64,000 nucleotides of DNA from Bartonella sp. AU55XJBT (lineage in GTDB: Bacteria; Pseudomonadota; Alphaproteobacteria; Rhizobiales; Rhizobiaceae): contig NZ_JAQITC010000007.1 in assembly GCF_028618525.1 (NCBI RefSeq), positions 50,880-114,879 on the forward strand, written 5' to 3'. Below the pieces are notes generated by a model. That model did no database searches. It saw nothing but the letters and a program-made list of their open reading frames with translations, and was not told where the DNA came from. Shown in pieces: positions 1 to 9,797 of the stretch. Position 1 is the stretch's first letter; each line of letters opens with the position of its first letter. The translations under genes and the position numbers were made by a program.

Positions 1-888
1 TGCATTAAAGCGAGCTACTTGTTGGAGAGGGAGTGCTTTGATACCAAAAGGGTGTAAGAGGGCTTCTGCTTTTGTGATGAGCGCATCTCGCTTTTTTTGG
101 GTTTCTTCAATGCCATAGAGACGAACAAAAGTTGCCTTTTGTGCTGTTTCATCTTTCCCAGCGGTTTTTCCTAAAGTCTGTGTGGTGGCAGTAACATCAA
201 GAAGATCATCCGTTAATTGAAAGGCTAAACCAAGATAGGTTCCAAAAGCCGTCAACTTTGTCAATAATTCTTCTGACGCATTGCCAATGATGGCGCCTGC
301 TTGGCAAGCAAAGCTTATCAGGGAAGCCGTTTTCATGCGTTGTAGGGTGATGATGTCAGTACTTTCTTGTGGTCTTTTTTCAGCTTCAAGATCCAGCATT
401 TGTCCCCCTAGCATACCACCAAGTCCGGCTGATTGTGCAAGTGCTGTGATCAATTTTATTCTCATCTCTGTAGACAGTGCATTGGCTTTATGGGCAATGA
501 TTTCAAAGGCAAATGTCAAGAGAGCATTGCCTGCTAGAATTGCTGTTGCTTCATCAAATTCTATGTGGACAGTGGGTTTCCCACGCCGGAGGATATCATT
601 GTCCATGGCTGGAAGATCATCGTGAATGAGTGAATAACAGTGAACACATTCTAAGGCACATGCAACATCAAGTGAATGCTCTATAGGGATATCAAAAAGT
701 GCAGCACTTTGAATCACAAGAAAAGGTCGCAGGCGTTTTCCACCGTTCAGCACCCCATAGCGCATGGCTTTGATTAAGTTTTCAGGGCGCGAAATTTCAC
801 CAGTTTGGATGTGATCACTTAACAGTGCGCTCAGTCGATTTTCAACGCTTTTACCATGTTTTGCAAGAAGGGGGGTAAATTCGTGCAT
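1..888 (-). CDS. ispA: Polyprenyl synthetase, farnesyl/geranyl diphosphate synthase type (3' end outside window)
   Basis: Condenses isopentenyl diphosphate with allylic diphosphates to make farnesyl-type diphosphates, the cytosolic precursor for quinone side chains and undecaprenyl carrier. The reverse-strand reading frame is open from an ATG at 886-888 to the left edge (296 codons). It shows both aspartate-rich motifs: DDLPAMDND at about residues 90-98 and DDLLD near residue 225. The GGKRLRP substrate-binding motif lies at about 49-55. The start follows an AGGAAG ribosome site. Family members are about 300 residues, so only the last few residues should be missing. FPP and GGPP synthase cannot be told apart with certainty; the DDx4D first motif fits the bacterial FPP synthase class. 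Confidence 0.9.
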   Translation of the reverse strand, partial: MHEFTPLLAKHGKSVENRLSALLSDHIQTGEISRPENLIKAMRYGVLNGGKRLRPFLVIQSAALFDIPIEHSLDVACALECVHCYSLIHDDLPAMDNDILRRGKPTVHIEFDEATAILAGNALLTFAFEIIAHKANALSTEMRIKLITALAQSAGLGGMLGGQMLDLEAEKRPQESTDIITLQRMKTASLISFACQAGAIIGNASEELLTKLTAFGTYLGLAFQLTDDLLDVTATTQTLGKTAGKDETAQKATFVRLYGIEETQKKRDALITKAEALLHPFGIKALPLQQVARFNA

Positions 889-1327
889 TCTTGCTTCCTT
901 TGTTTTTATGAAAATGAAATGATGACGTTCAAAGAGAGAGACTATTGCTTTTTCTTGTGTTCATCAATGGACGTAGGTTTTTATTAAAAATCAATTTCTC
1001 TTTATTATGCGTATCTTTACTGTATGCGCAAATCCCTTTTAAAGCCAAATAAAATAATGCCAAATAAAAAATTAGTTAGTCTTATGAAAATACTTTCATG
1101 GGTGTATAAAACTCATAAACTTTGTGGTGCTTTTGCTCTTCATTTGGTCATTGTGATATCATTTTTGATAAAAGGAAGGTTATTTTTGCTCAGTGGAAGA
1201 TCATTTTGACATTGCCTCTTCTTTTTTATCAGTATATAATGCCCTCAAATTTTATGGTGTTTTTAAATGAAGCATTGTCATTTTTGGCATTGCTTTTTCT
1301 GTTTTAATGGATTTGGAGTGTCTTTTT
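889..1327. other. Intergenic region between ispA and rpmF
   Basis: AT-rich spacer that must hold the divergent promoters of ispA and rpmF. Short open frames here lack a convincing ribosome site or recognisable protein. I see no RNA gene. Confidence 0.5.
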
Positions 1328-1507
1328 ATGGCTGTACCTAAACGAAAAACCTCTCCAGCGAAGAGGGGCATGCGCCGTTCGGCTGATGCTCTGAAGGCGC
1401 CGACTTATATCGAGGATAAAAATTCTGGTGAGTTGCGTCGCCCTCATCACATTGATTTGAAAACGGGAATGTATCGTGGACGTTCCGTTTTAGTGGTTAA
1501 GGATTGA
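1328..1507 (+). CDS. rpmF: 50S ribosomal protein L32
   Basis: Structural protein of the large ribosomal subunit. The 59-residue product starts [10 protein letters not shown] and carries the basic N-terminus and the C-terminal [13 protein letters not shown] segment typical of alphaproteobacterial L32. An upstream in-frame ATG (1307) would add seven residues not found in the family, so the start at 1328 is chosen. It stands alone, downstream of the divergent ispA. Its 3' third and trailing sequence are repeated about 190 bases downstream. Confidence 0.95.
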
Positions 1508-1643
1508 GTCTTTTATCTCTCTTTTATGCTTAGGTTTCCTTTGATTTCTTGGTGAATGCACGCTCTCGAGTCGTGCATTTGCACTTTAAGATGGCTGTTG
1601 AGGTGACCTTGCGCTGCTCTCATGCCATTGATTGGAAAAGGGG

Positions 1644-1779
1644 ACATTGATTTGAAAACGGGAATGTATCGTGGACGTTCCGTTTTAGGGATTAAGACTT
1701 TAGTCTTTTATCTCTCTTTTATGTCGGTTAAGTTTCTTTTGATTTCTTGGTGAATGTACGCTCTCGAGTCGTGGATTTT
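1644..1779 (+). repeat. Partial tandem copy of the rpmF 3' end and downstream sequence
   Basis: This stretch repeats about 1450-1580: the last 19 codons of rpmF (from the [11 protein letters not shown] segment) and the following 70 or so bases, with scattered substitutions and small indels. The copied coding part has no start codon or ribosome site, so it is a remnant and not a second L32 gene. Confidence 0.85.
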
Positions 1780-2528
1780 CTGTTCTTCTCTAGAATAGAG
1801 GGTAGATTTTGCTGAGAGAGATGATTCTATTGTGGAGAGATACTTTTCTTGTTCTTTGATGAGATTACAGCCATCATATAAATAAAACGCCTCAAAAGGG
1901 ATATACTTGTGTTGTAATATCTTACGTGTTTTTTAAAAGCACCTCTCTCAGCGTGCTTTTCAGCCCATTTTGTGACAGTATTTCGTGAAGGGTATAATGA
2001 TAACCCCATGAAATAATATAAAATTTATTTGCCTTTAAGCTGCATAAAAGTGCAAGCTAGCACTGTCATACACTTGCGAGCTCATGGGTGTTGCGAATAA
2101 CCCTTGGCTCTTAAAACAGTTCATAAGAGGCATGCCTTTTTTGTAAAGTTTTTACTCACATGACCTCCTCGCTTGTAAGAGGTAAGTGAATGTTTTTAAT
2201 TGATTCAACATGGAATAGGTTGGAAACAAAAGAGCTTCACACTATTCGGGGGTTTAATTCAATATAAGAAAAAACGATAAATTATCTTTATAAATCAATA
2301 TTTGAATTACATGGGATGTGTGATGCAGCCGTTTGAATGGTTTAATGGGAGAGAATCTTCCTGTATTAAGACTGATGATTGAAGATAAAAATGATATCTT
2401 ATGATGATGAGTCAATGAGCGCGCTATGAAGTAAAGCGTATGAGGCGGCGGCGAGTGGAATGGGTCGAAAAATTAGAGCGTTGATTGGTGTTTTAAGAAA
2501 TTTTATTCTTGAGAATACAGAGGATGAT
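1780..2528. other. Non-coding spacer downstream of the rpmF remnant
   Basis: About 750 bases with frequent stops in all frames and no recognisable gene. Nothing tRNA-like was found by eye. It may be decayed coding sequence. Confidence 0.4.
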
Positions 2529-2561
2529 AAAAAAATAAAACCAGCTTTTTGCTGGTTTTAT
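2529..2561 (-). terminator. Intrinsic terminator of carD
   Basis: CCAGC-TTTTT-GCTGG stem (2541-2555), flanked by A and T runs. Read on the minus strand it is a GC stem followed by TTTTATTTTTTT, about 30 bases past the carD stop codon. Confidence 0.85.
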
Positions 2562-2591
2562 TAAAGTACCCTGTTGTTATGAAAGAGTGTA

Positions 2592-3176
2592 TTATGCAGC
2601 GTAGACAGCTTCGCTGTTTTCAGCGGTTTCTTCTCTTTCAGTTTTAAATTCGCGTTTTGGCTTGTTGGAAAGGTGCATCTCGATGAGATTAATCGCTTCT
2701 GTTTCAGAAAGGCTATTAATAACCGCAATTTCGCGGGCCATTCTTTCAAGAGCAGCGGTATAAAGTTGACGCTCAGAGTAGGATTGTTCGGGTTGTAGGT
2801 TAGAGCGAAAAAGATCACGAACTACTTCAGCGATACAAATAAGATCACCTGAGTTGATTTTAGCATCATATTCTTGAGCACGGCGAGACCACATGGTTCG
2901 TTTAACGCGTGCTTTTCCGCGTAAGACTTTTAAGGCGCGTTCGACGGAATCTCCAGCAGATAATTTACGCATTCCAACGGAAAGGGCTTTTGCAATAGGG
3001 ACCTTGACATCCATTTTATCTTTCGCAAAATGAATGACGAAAAGTTTTAATTTATGTCCTGCAACTTCTTGATCTTCAATCGCTATAATTTGTCCTACTC
3101 CATGTGTGGGGTAGACGATATATTCAGAGGTTGCAAATTCTTTAGTCTTTGAGGACGTTCCATGTTGGGATGCCAT
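2592..3176 (-). CDS. carD: CarD/CdnL-family RNA polymerase-binding regulator
   Basis: CarD-type proteins bind the RNA polymerase beta subunit and stabilise promoter open complexes, especially at rRNA promoters. The 194-residue product has the N-terminal Tudor-like RNAP-interaction domain (about residues 17-75, including YPTHGVGQI) and an all-helical C-terminal DNA-binding domain (about 80-165, with KRTMWSRRAQEYDAKINSGD and LYTAALERMARE). The C-terminal tail is acidic and charged. It lies beside fdxA on the same strand, an order common in Rhizobiales, and ends in a clear terminator. The annotation rests on family motifs and is secure; the growth role is inferred from the family. Confidence 0.93.
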   Translation of the reverse strand: MASQHGTSSKTKEFATSEYIVYPTHGVGQIIAIEDQEVAGHKLKLFVIHFAKDKMDVKVPIAKALSVGMRKLSAGDSVERALKVLRGKARVKRTMWSRRAQEYDAKINSGDLICIAEVVRDLFRSNLQPEQSYSERQLYTAALERMAREIAVINSLSETEAINLIEMHLSNKPKREFKTEREETAENSEAVYAA

Positions 3177-3481
3177 AATTTTAGTTTACTCCCTTATGAT
3201 CAACAAATGCATCGGAAAACAGGTTATAAACCTGAGGGTTGAGTTTTCTTTAACCAAGTATATTGTACCAATTAAGTGAGCATAAAAGCCGAGTACTTTT
3301 AAATCCAAAAAAAAATACATTGCTTTACTAAAAAAAGCAAAGAAAAATACTTAGAAAGATGATCATGCTAGAACAACACTAACATCAAACTTCAAAAGAA
3401 TCAATCATTTCGCTTGAGGATTTTTTATTTTTACAAGAGAAGTCTTTCAATTGTGGAAGGAGAGCGCTGTAAACTGTAGCA
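3177..3481. other. Spacer between fdxA and carD
   Basis: AT-rich, presumably holding the carD promoter and the fdxA 3' end. No gene or clear hairpin seen. Confidence 0.4.
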
Positions 3482-3829
3482 TTACTCTTCTCCATTTCCT
3501 GGGTTTTCTGAAAAATACTTTTCTAATTTGTTTGGAACACCATCCATTTCTTTGGCTTGAGGAAGAGGCTCTTTTTTTGTGGTTAAATTGGGCCATTTGT
3601 TTGCGTAATGAAGATTAAGTTCTAACCACTTTTCTAGTCCTGGTTCTGTATCCGGTATAATGGCTTCTGCTGGGCATTCTGGCACACAAACACCACAATC
3701 GATGCATTCATCAGGATGAATGACCAACATATTTTCACCTTCATAAAAACAATCAACAGGACAAACTTCAACGCAATCCGTATATTTGCAGTGAATGCAG
3801 TTGTCGGTTACGACGTGGGTCAAGATCAA
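3482..3829 (-). CDS. fdxA: 7Fe ferredoxin (FdxA)
   Basis: Small cytosolic electron carrier with one [3Fe-4S] and one [4Fe-4S] cluster. In the 115-residue product, cysteines 11, 14, 19, 23 and 27 and then 42, 45, 48 and 52 form the two cluster-binding blocks ([14 protein letters not shown] and [11 protein letters not shown]), as in FdxA/ferredoxin I proteins. The C-terminal extension of about 60 residues is also normal for this group. It starts 15 bases after the end of the helicase-derived gene on the same strand, so the two are probably co-transcribed. In related bacteria an S4-domain RNA-binding gene sits between helicase and fdxA; it is absent here. Confidence 0.95.
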   Translation of the reverse strand: MILTHVVTDNCIHCKYTDCVEVCPVDCFYEGENMLVIHPDECIDCGVCVPECPAEAIIPDTEPGLEKWLELNLHYANKWPNLTTKKEPLPQAKEMDGVPNKLEKYFSENPGNGEE

Positions 3830-3844
3830 ACTCCATTTGTTACT

Positions 3845-5431
3845 TTAATGCTCTTTAGAGGAGAGAGAGTGTGTGTTTTGATGATTGGTGAGTTGATCGC
3901 GTAGTACAGCTAATTTTGCAAAAGGTGAATCAGGGTTAAGACGTTTTTCTGTTTGAAAAGGCTTATAATTTGTACGCTTGCCTTGGGATTTGTGAAACTT
4001 ATGAGAACGTTTTATTTGTGGAGGTGCTTCTTGAGGGGAATTTCCATTCGCATTGTCTCCTCTTTTTATAGCGCCCTTCGGTTTATTTTTCCACTTATGT
4101 CCAGATTTATCACGTTTTTTTTGTGTGTGGTGGTGAAATTGAGGCCTATAATGCCATAATAAAATAACTTTATCTTCTGCTGTAGGGGGAGTGGGCTTGG
4201 CAAAGTTTCCAACAGGTTCAGCAGCTGGTAAATGATTGGTTTTATGGGGGTGTCTTTCAATATGAGAGGATACAGTTTTCAGGGGTGAAACATTTTTTTC
4301 TTCTTGTGTTGTTTCTGAAGTCTTGATTGTTTGCCATAGACTACCAACGCATTCTGCGGGTCGAGCCTCTTGTGTTGTCGCAGTCACAGGAAAAGAGCTT
4401 TGCTGTGCAAGAAGATTTTGTTCAAAAACAGTATTGCTTATGCTGTATGATTGGTAGCCAAGTCCTTTGAGGATTTCTTCCATATCATTCCCATTGGCAC
4501 CAAGAATGGACATCATGGCTGGGGTTACAAAAAAACTTTTACCATCATAGGCACCTTCAGGTTTGGAATCACTTCCTTGTTTCCACTGAAGGGCGGGGCG
4601 GATGAGATTGGCAAGACGTTCTAAAATATCAATCCGTACGGCACGTTGCCCTAAGATTCGGTATCCAGCTAATTGATAAAATTGGCGGTTATAGGTAGGG
4701 TCAACAATTAAAGAGGTCCGACCAGCAGATAATGCCGTAAAAATTTCATCCAAACCCGTTTGGTCTTGTCCTGCATTTTGAAGGTTCCACAAAAGGGTAA
4801 TGGCTTGTACTGGAGCGGGTTTAAGCATTCCGGCAACATAGATATGAAAAGCACCAAAACGCACCCCTAGACGCCGAAGCACAGCACGGGATTCTTGCAC
4901 AAGGTTTTTGACAAGGTCTAAAACTTCGCGGCGGGGTAAAACCCCTAAAGCGTTAACCAGTTGTAAAGCAAGATTATTGGTTGAATCTGTCAAATTATCG
5001 GCATTGCGCAAATCAAATAGGGGTTTTAAAGTCGTTTCAAAATGAAAGGTTACAAAGCGCTCTAATCGTTTTATGACGTTATCGCGGGATTCTCCGATGA
5101 GTTGTGTGTCTGCTAAAACAAGTAGTTTGGGTTTGAAAAAATCTTCTGTCGCAACAAGTTGTCCCACAGGTTGACCAATCCAGCGCACAATGCCATCAGA
5201 ACTGAGGGTAAAATCACCATTTGCACAAGCACAAAAACGCTTTGCGCGTTTGGAAAACGCAAGAATCAAATTTTCATTCTCTATTGAGCATTGCTGCTCG
5301 GCTGTTTGATCGGTATTGTTCTTGTTGGCATAAAAACGAAAACCTTCAAATTTACCCCTTCCGTATTTTTCAATGAGAATATCATCTTGAAGAATCTCAT
5401 TCTGTTGAACAATCTTGCTATCCATGATCAT
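3845..5431 (-). CDS. Helicase-derived protein lacking the DEAD/DEAH helicase core
   Basis: The 528-residue product resembles, from memory, only the C-terminal half of the large alphaproteobacterial superfamily 2 helicase encoded just upstream of fdxA. The shared blocks are GIVRWIGQPVGQL, ADTQLIGESRD, LRRLGVRFGAFHIYV, AGYRILGQRAVRIDILERLA and FFVTPAMMSILGANGNDMEEILKGLGY. It also has the Lys/Arg-rich low-complexity tail ending DPDSPFAKLAVLRDQL. No Walker A, DEAD/DEAH or motif VI is present, and the upstream 600 bases hold no trace of them. The conserved part is long and uninterrupted, which suggests a retained function (perhaps RNA or ribosome binding) and not a dying pseudogene. The S4-domain neighbour is also missing. 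Start ATG at 5431 follows GAGAAAGAAA; ATG 5425 is possible. Confidence 0.75.
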   Translation of the reverse strand: MIMDSKIVQQNEILQDDILIEKYGRGKFEGFRFYANKNNTDQTAEQQCSIENENLILAFSKRAKRFCACANGDFTLSSDGIVRWIGQPVGQLVATEDFFKPKLLVLADTQLIGESRDNVIKRLERFVTFHFETTLKPLFDLRNADNLTDSTNNLALQLVNALGVLPRREVLDLVKNLVQESRAVLRRLGVRFGAFHIYVAGMLKPAPVQAITLLWNLQNAGQDQTGLDEIFTALSAGRTSLIVDPTYNRQFYQLAGYRILGQRAVRIDILERLANLIRPALQWKQGSDSKPEGAYDGKSFFVTPAMMSILGANGNDMEEILKGLGYQSYSISNTVFEQNLLAQQSSFPVTATTQEARPAECVGSLWQTIKTSETTQEEKNVSPLKTVSSHIERHPHKTNHLPAAEPVGNFAKPTPPTAEDKVILLWHYRPQFHHHTQKKRDKSGHKWKNKPKGAIKRGDNANGNSPQEAPPQIKRSHKFHKSQGKRTNYKPFQTEKRLNPDSPFAKLAVLRDQLTNHQNTHSLSSKEH

Positions 5432-6032
5432 TTTCTTTCTCAGTGTGACACTGGTAAAAAGCCTTTTGCGACAACTCCATAATGTTGTTCTTTCTTAACA
5501 CGTTTGTTGCGCTTGCTTCAATCATTCTTGTCCTTTTTTGATGTTTCTTTTTGCGTCTTTAAAACTTAGAGGCTACTTTTTTATTCAGTTTTCATTCAGT
5601 TGGAATAGTTTATATTTGCAGATTACACTTATTAGTTGTAATGTAAAGCTGAAAGCGTAAAAAGCATAAACAGATTCTCTAAAATTAAAAGGAAATGGAA
5701 TCGGTCATCCAAAAAAACAGCATGTATTTTGTCTGAGCATTTCAATTTTTTTTGCTGTTTTGTCATGAAAAGTGAAGAGAAAGTTTTTTTAAAAAATATT
5801 TTATATAGGCGAAAAGGCATATTGTAGGGGCATTTTACAGATGAAATTATGTCTTATGATAAGAAGTTTTTACCATGATCATAAAAAAAACAATTGCGAT
5901 TATAAATTTACACGTTAAAGTAGTGAGCGCATAAGTGGACAACTTTTGAGTTCTTTTTAAGAAAGAATTTAAGAAAGAACAATGGTGTCGTTACCAAATC
6001 AATTTTTATAATTTTAATCGCAAGGGGTTATT
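5432..6032. other. Divergent promoter region between the helicase remnant and rpoH
   Basis: AT-rich 600-base spacer with no supported gene. Near 5950-5985 there are two close copies of a TTTAAGAAAGAA-like motif just upstream of rpoH, of unknown role. Confidence 0.4.
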
Positions 6033-6944
6033 ATGGGTAATCTTTCAAATGCTGTTTATAAAAGCAGCAAAAATTATGGCGATGCAGATAAAAGCTTAGG
6101 ACGGAATATGATGCGTTCTGCTATGCAAGCACCTTATCTTGAACGACAAAAAGAGCATGATTTGGCTCTGCGATGGAAAGATAAACGCGATGATGATGCC
6201 ATGCATCAAATTGCCGCAGCTCATATGCGTTTGGTGATTGCTATTGCGAACCGCTTTAAACGTTTCAAAATGCCCTTAGGGGATTTGGTACAAGAAGGGT
6301 ATGTGGGATTGTTGGAAGCCGCGGCGCGTTTTGAACCTGATCGAGAAGTGCGTTTTTCAACTTATGCAACATGGTGGATACGGGCTTCTATTCAAGATTA
6401 TATTTTGCGAAACTGGTCAATCGTTCGAGGAGGAACCAGTTCTTCGCAAAAAGCACTTTTCTTTAATTTGCGACGTTTGCGCGCAAAACTGGTGCAAGAT
6501 GATAGCGCTTTGTCAAAACAGGATATTTTTCGTACAATCGCTGAAAAGCTCGGTGTTTCCGTACGCGATGTTGAAACAATGGATTTTCGTTTTTCCAGTT
6601 CGGATAATTCCTTGAGCGTTTCTGTTTCTGAGAACAGTGATAATCCCATTGCGAAGATGGATGTTTTGGTTGATGAGAGCCCTCTTCCTGATGCTTTAAT
6701 TGAGCAAGTGATTGATGGTCAGCGACGTACGCAGTGGCTTTACGATGCGTTGCAAATTCTCAACGAACGGGAGTTGGAAATTATTCGCTTTCGTCGCTTA
6801 AATGAAGAGGGAGCTACTCTAGAAGTTTTGGGTGAAAAATTAGGAATTTCGAAAGAACGTGTGCGTCAAATTGAAGCACGAGCTTTGCAGAAATTGCGTT
6901 CTGCTCTTCTTACGGTTCATTCAGAAGATGCTTACGATATATAA
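6033..6944 (+). CDS. rpoH: RNA polymerase sigma-32 factor (heat-shock sigma factor)
   Basis: Directs RNA polymerase to heat-shock and stress promoters. The 303-residue protein has region 1.2/2 (about residues 50-130, with GDLVQEGYVGLLEAAARFEP and STYATWWIRASIQDYILRNWS). The RpoH box follows, a QKALFFNLRRLR stretch at about 145-156. The C-terminal region 4 has a helix-turn-helix (LGEKLGISKERVRQIEARALQKLR). The start has a modest AAGGGG ribosome site. Rhizobiales often have two RpoH types; the sequence alone does not let me assign this to RpoH1 or RpoH2. The gene end is partly duplicated downstream. Confidence 0.95.
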   Translation: MGNLSNAVYKSSKNYGDADKSLGRNMMRSAMQAPYLERQKEHDLALRWKDKRDDDAMHQIAAAHMRLVIAIANRFKRFKMPLGDLVQEGYVGLLEAAARFEPDREVRFSTYATWWIRASIQDYILRNWSIVRGGTSSSQKALFFNLRRLRAKLVQDDSALSKQDIFRTIAEKLGVSVRDVETMDFRFSSSDNSLSVSVSENSDNPIAKMDVLVDESPLPDALIEQVIDGQRRTQWLYDALQILNERELEIIRFRRLNEEGATLEVLGEKLGISKERVRQIEARALQKLRSALLTVHSEDAYDI

Positions 6945-7121
6945 GCTGTGAAAGACTTTGTGAGGGGAAGGAGAGTGCTTAGGTGCGGGGGCGTAGGGCA
7001 TGATGAAGCGGATTGAGGGATTACTCGCTTTATCAAGCCATACGCCTCCTTTTGGGGTGCATTGAGCCATCTTTATGAGCAGAGGGAAGATTGGAGGGGA
7101 GGGGCTTATTTGAGAAGATCT

Positions 7122-7246
7122 ATGCAGAAATTGTCTTCTGCTCTTCTTACGGTTCATTCAGAAGATCTTTAAGATATATAAGCCGTAAAAGATTTTGTGA
7201 GAGGACGGAGAGTGTGTAGGTGCGGGGGCGCAAGGCATGATGAAGT
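7122..7246 (+). repeat. Partial tandem copy of the rpoH 3' end
   Basis: Repeats about 6887-7010: the last 18 or so codons of rpoH plus trailing sequence (GTGCGGGGGCG...AAGGCATGATGAAG). The copy has point changes and an altered stop region, with no promoter or start of its own. Confidence 0.85.
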
Positions 7247-7329
7247 TGGTTGCATTTGCCAATAGGCTTGGGGAGGGCGTGATTAAAGAGAGACAAAGAA
7301 TCAAGATTGTCGCAGATGAAAAAGGAGAT

Positions 7330-8907
7330 TTATTCGGTGATAATTTTTACTTTTGTACCAGCGCGTAATGTTTGAGTTGGTGAGAGGGCATTGAGAATCC
7401 GAAAGAGTTTTTCTTTGTTTGGTGTATGTTGCATTTTATTGGCAAGGTTTGCAATATTTTCTCCTTGTTTAACGCGGACAATACTGATCTTTAAGGGTTT
7501 CAATTTTTTTAACTCTAAAGTTGAAAGAGGGTGAAAGCTTTGGATCGTTTTTTGGGCAATTTCTGCAAAATTTTGAGAATTATAGGGCGCTGCCGTCAGA
7601 AAACGAAAAATATGATTATTGAACAGAATGACAATCACATCAAATTGCCATTGCTCATGAGTCGCACGAGCTTGTGCTGCAAGTAAATTTTGGCTTAAGT
7701 GTTCTTGACGCGTGAAGCCTTGATGAGGGAGCCCTTGAATTGTAAGGGGGCGGATAGATGATGGATCTAACCCGATAATCCATCCGCTTTTCAAATAATC
7801 ACTTGCAGTCATTCCTGCAGGATGGGGAATAGCATCAAAACGAATCGCAATTTTATTGGGGCCGCTGGCCCAAACGGTTTGTGCGGAATGTTCTATTGTA
7901 AAATTGTTGGGAACAGAAAAAGCGATGCGCCATTGCGGATGAATAAATTCATTGCCACGTACAACCCCTGTGTAAAAGCTTCCTCCAAAAGTCATGCCAT
8001 CAATGCTTTTGAGAAAAGAATCACGATCTGTATTTCCACTATTTTGTTGATTGATTTTACGGGCTTTTTCTATCGCAAGCCGAATGCGTTGAGGGGTGGT
8101 TGGGTGAGACGCTAGAAAGTCTAAGGAAGCATTTGGGGTGCCAGAAATATTCTGAAAAGCACTATAGGCTTCCATTGTTTGAAGAAAGCGTGGTGAAGCA
8201 AAGGGATCATACCCTGCTTGTTGGAGCATTTCGAGGGCAAGGGAATCAGCTTCCAGCTCTTGATTGCGGGAAAATTGTGCGAGTTGTTGCTTGTTGTGTA
8301 TGGGATTGTGTTTTTTGCCCATAGAAGAAAAAAGACGTGGAGACATATGGTCTGTCATCTTCTTCAATTGGGCTTCTTTTTGAAGGCGTAAAATGCCATG
8401 ATTGGCTTTGATATGGGCCATCTCATGGGCTAAAATTGCAGCAACTTCTGAAGAATCATTGGCGAGTGCCAGCATACCACGGGTGATGTAGATCGAGCCA
8501 TTGGGGAGTGCAAATGCATTGACATTTTCCGAGTTTAAAATTGTGACGGAATAGCTTTGAGGAGAATGGTGGGATGCAATGGTTAGTTTACGAATAATTT
8601 TTGCTAAAAAGCGTTCAAGTTTTGCATCATGATAAGCACCACCATACATTTGCAAAATACGGGGGTGTTGCAGTGCGCTTAATGTGACATAGATATTGTG
8701 ATTGTCGGTACGTTTGATTGTTTCAGAAGAACTGGAAGAGAGCCTATCATTGCGAGAAAGGGGGGTATGACAAGCTGAAAGGAGAAGCATTAAACTGGTG
8801 AAAGTTGCTTTATAAGGCAGAGAGCGAAAAAGAAAATTTCGTTGAAAAATGGAGAATGTTGGATCGCGGTGCAGGTTGTTTCTGCGGTGTAATGTGGCAA
8901 ATTTCAT
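7330..8907 (-). CDS. M48-family metalloprotease lipoprotein with C-terminal LysM-like domain
   Basis: Predicted periplasmic zinc protease of the BepA/YfgC type, likely involved in outer-membrane protein quality control. A hydrophobic stretch ends in the lipobox LLSAC (Cys46), so the mature form should be lipid-anchored. The peptidase domain (about residues 80-290) has HEMAH at 161-165 and the downstream ELEADSLAL glutamate ligand. The middle section (about 300-460) is an uncharacterised beta-rich region. The last 50 residues (VKQGENIANLANKM ... LRAGTKVKI) look like a LysM fold. The N-terminal 40 residues before the hydrophobic core are long for a signal peptide; an internal start is possible. 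Convergent with rpoH. Confidence 0.85.
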   Translation of the reverse strand: MKFATLHRRNNLHRDPTFSIFQRNFLFRSLPYKATFTSLMLLLSACHTPLSRNDRLSSSSSETIKRTDNHNIYVTLSALQHPRILQMYGGAYHDAKLERFLAKIIRKLTIASHHSPQSYSVTILNSENVNAFALPNGSIYITRGMLALANDSSEVAAILAHEMAHIKANHGILRLQKEAQLKKMTDHMSPRLFSSMGKKHNPIHNKQQLAQFSRNQELEADSLALEMLQQAGYDPFASPRFLQTMEAYSAFQNISGTPNASLDFLASHPTTPQRIRLAIEKARKINQQNSGNTDRDSFLKSIDGMTFGGSFYTGVVRGNEFIHPQWRIAFSVPNNFTIEHSAQTVWASGPNKIAIRFDAIPHPAGMTASDYLKSGWIIGLDPSSIRPLTIQGLPHQGFTRQEHLSQNLLAAQARATHEQWQFDVIVILFNNHIFRFLTAAPYNSQNFAEIAQKTIQSFHPLSTLELKKLKPLKISIVRVKQGENIANLANKMQHTPNKEKLFRILNALSPTQTLRAGTKVKIITE

Positions 8908-9057
8908 GTGTATCTTTATATCGTGTGTGTTTTTTTGAGAGAAGCTTTAGAGATAAGGATTCATTTGGCTACATCATAGTTATTGTTTATAAAAAATAGC
9001 TCTCATGGATAAAGGGGTGTGAGAGAAAATAGAATTTTGTGAAAGGCAAAATATGGC

Positions 9058-9693
9058 ATGACAACATTTACAATATTGTTAAATGGAGATCTTTTTATCA
9101 CTGATCGTTTGCTTAATCAAATTCAAAACAGTCGGGTGATTGCTGCGGATGGCGGCATGCGTCATGCGGAAGCACTTAATGTGATGCCTGAGTTGTGGTT
9201 AGGGGATTTTGATTCATCTGATCAGACTTTGATCGACAAATATAGCCATGTTCCGCGTGAGGTTTTTCCCTCTGATAAAGATATGACCGATAGTGCTTTG
9301 GCTTGTGAAAGAGCGCTACAAAAGGGTGCTAAAAAGCTTATTTTGTGTGGTGCTTTGGGAGGGGAGAGAAGTGATCATAGCCTTTCTCATATGACGCAAG
9401 CGTTGATGATGGCAGAGAAAGGCATTTCAGTATTGTTGACAAGCGGTTTGGAAGAAGGTTGGCCGGTTTTGCCAAAACTTGTGTCATATGATTTGCCTAA
9501 AGGGTGCTTGTTTAGTCTTATCGGTTTTTCTGATTTAGAAGGCTTAACGCTTGAGGGGGTAAAATGGCCAATTTGTGACAAAAATGTGTCATTTGGCTCT
9601 TCTTTAACACTTTCTAACCGTATTTGTGGAACCTTTTCTTGCCATTTAGGTTCTGGAAAAGCTATATTGTTAGCGTCTGTACCTATTTCGTAA
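9058..9693 (+). CDS. Thiamine pyrophosphokinase
   Basis: Transfers pyrophosphate from ATP to thiamine to make the cofactor thiamine diphosphate. The 211-residue product has the family markers: VIAADGGMRHA at about residues 28-38, LWLGDFDSSD at about 46-55, and the FPSDKDMTDSALACE and LGGERSDHSLSH nucleotide-binding motifs. Length matches the family (about 210-220). It is not in a thiamine operon. The transketolase encoded at 18 kb needs this cofactor, and a ThiE-like gene is at 38.3 kb. The gene is often named thiN or tnr in other bacteria. Confidence 0.9.
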   Translation: MTTFTILLNGDLFITDRLLNQIQNSRVIAADGGMRHAEALNVMPELWLGDFDSSDQTLIDKYSHVPREVFPSDKDMTDSALACERALQKGAKKLILCGALGGERSDHSLSHMTQALMMAEKGISVLLTSGLEEGWPVLPKLVSYDLPKGCLFSLIGFSDLEGLTLEGVKWPICDKNVSFGSSLTLSNRICGTFSCHLGSGKAILLASVPIS

Positions 9694-9797
9694 AGCTCTT
9701 CCAATATATTTTGAATAAGGCAAGGGGGGGGCGTAGTGATTAAGTGCCGACATAAACGATGTATTATGTATTGATCTTGAGAAGGAAAGGTTTTGCT

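Noticed and set aside
1024..1307. Overlapping 61-codon frames between ispA and rpmF
   Set aside because: No ribosome site, no recognised family, atypical composition.
1645..1779. Second L32 gene
   Set aside because: The copy lacks the first two-thirds of the gene and any start; it is a duplication remnant.
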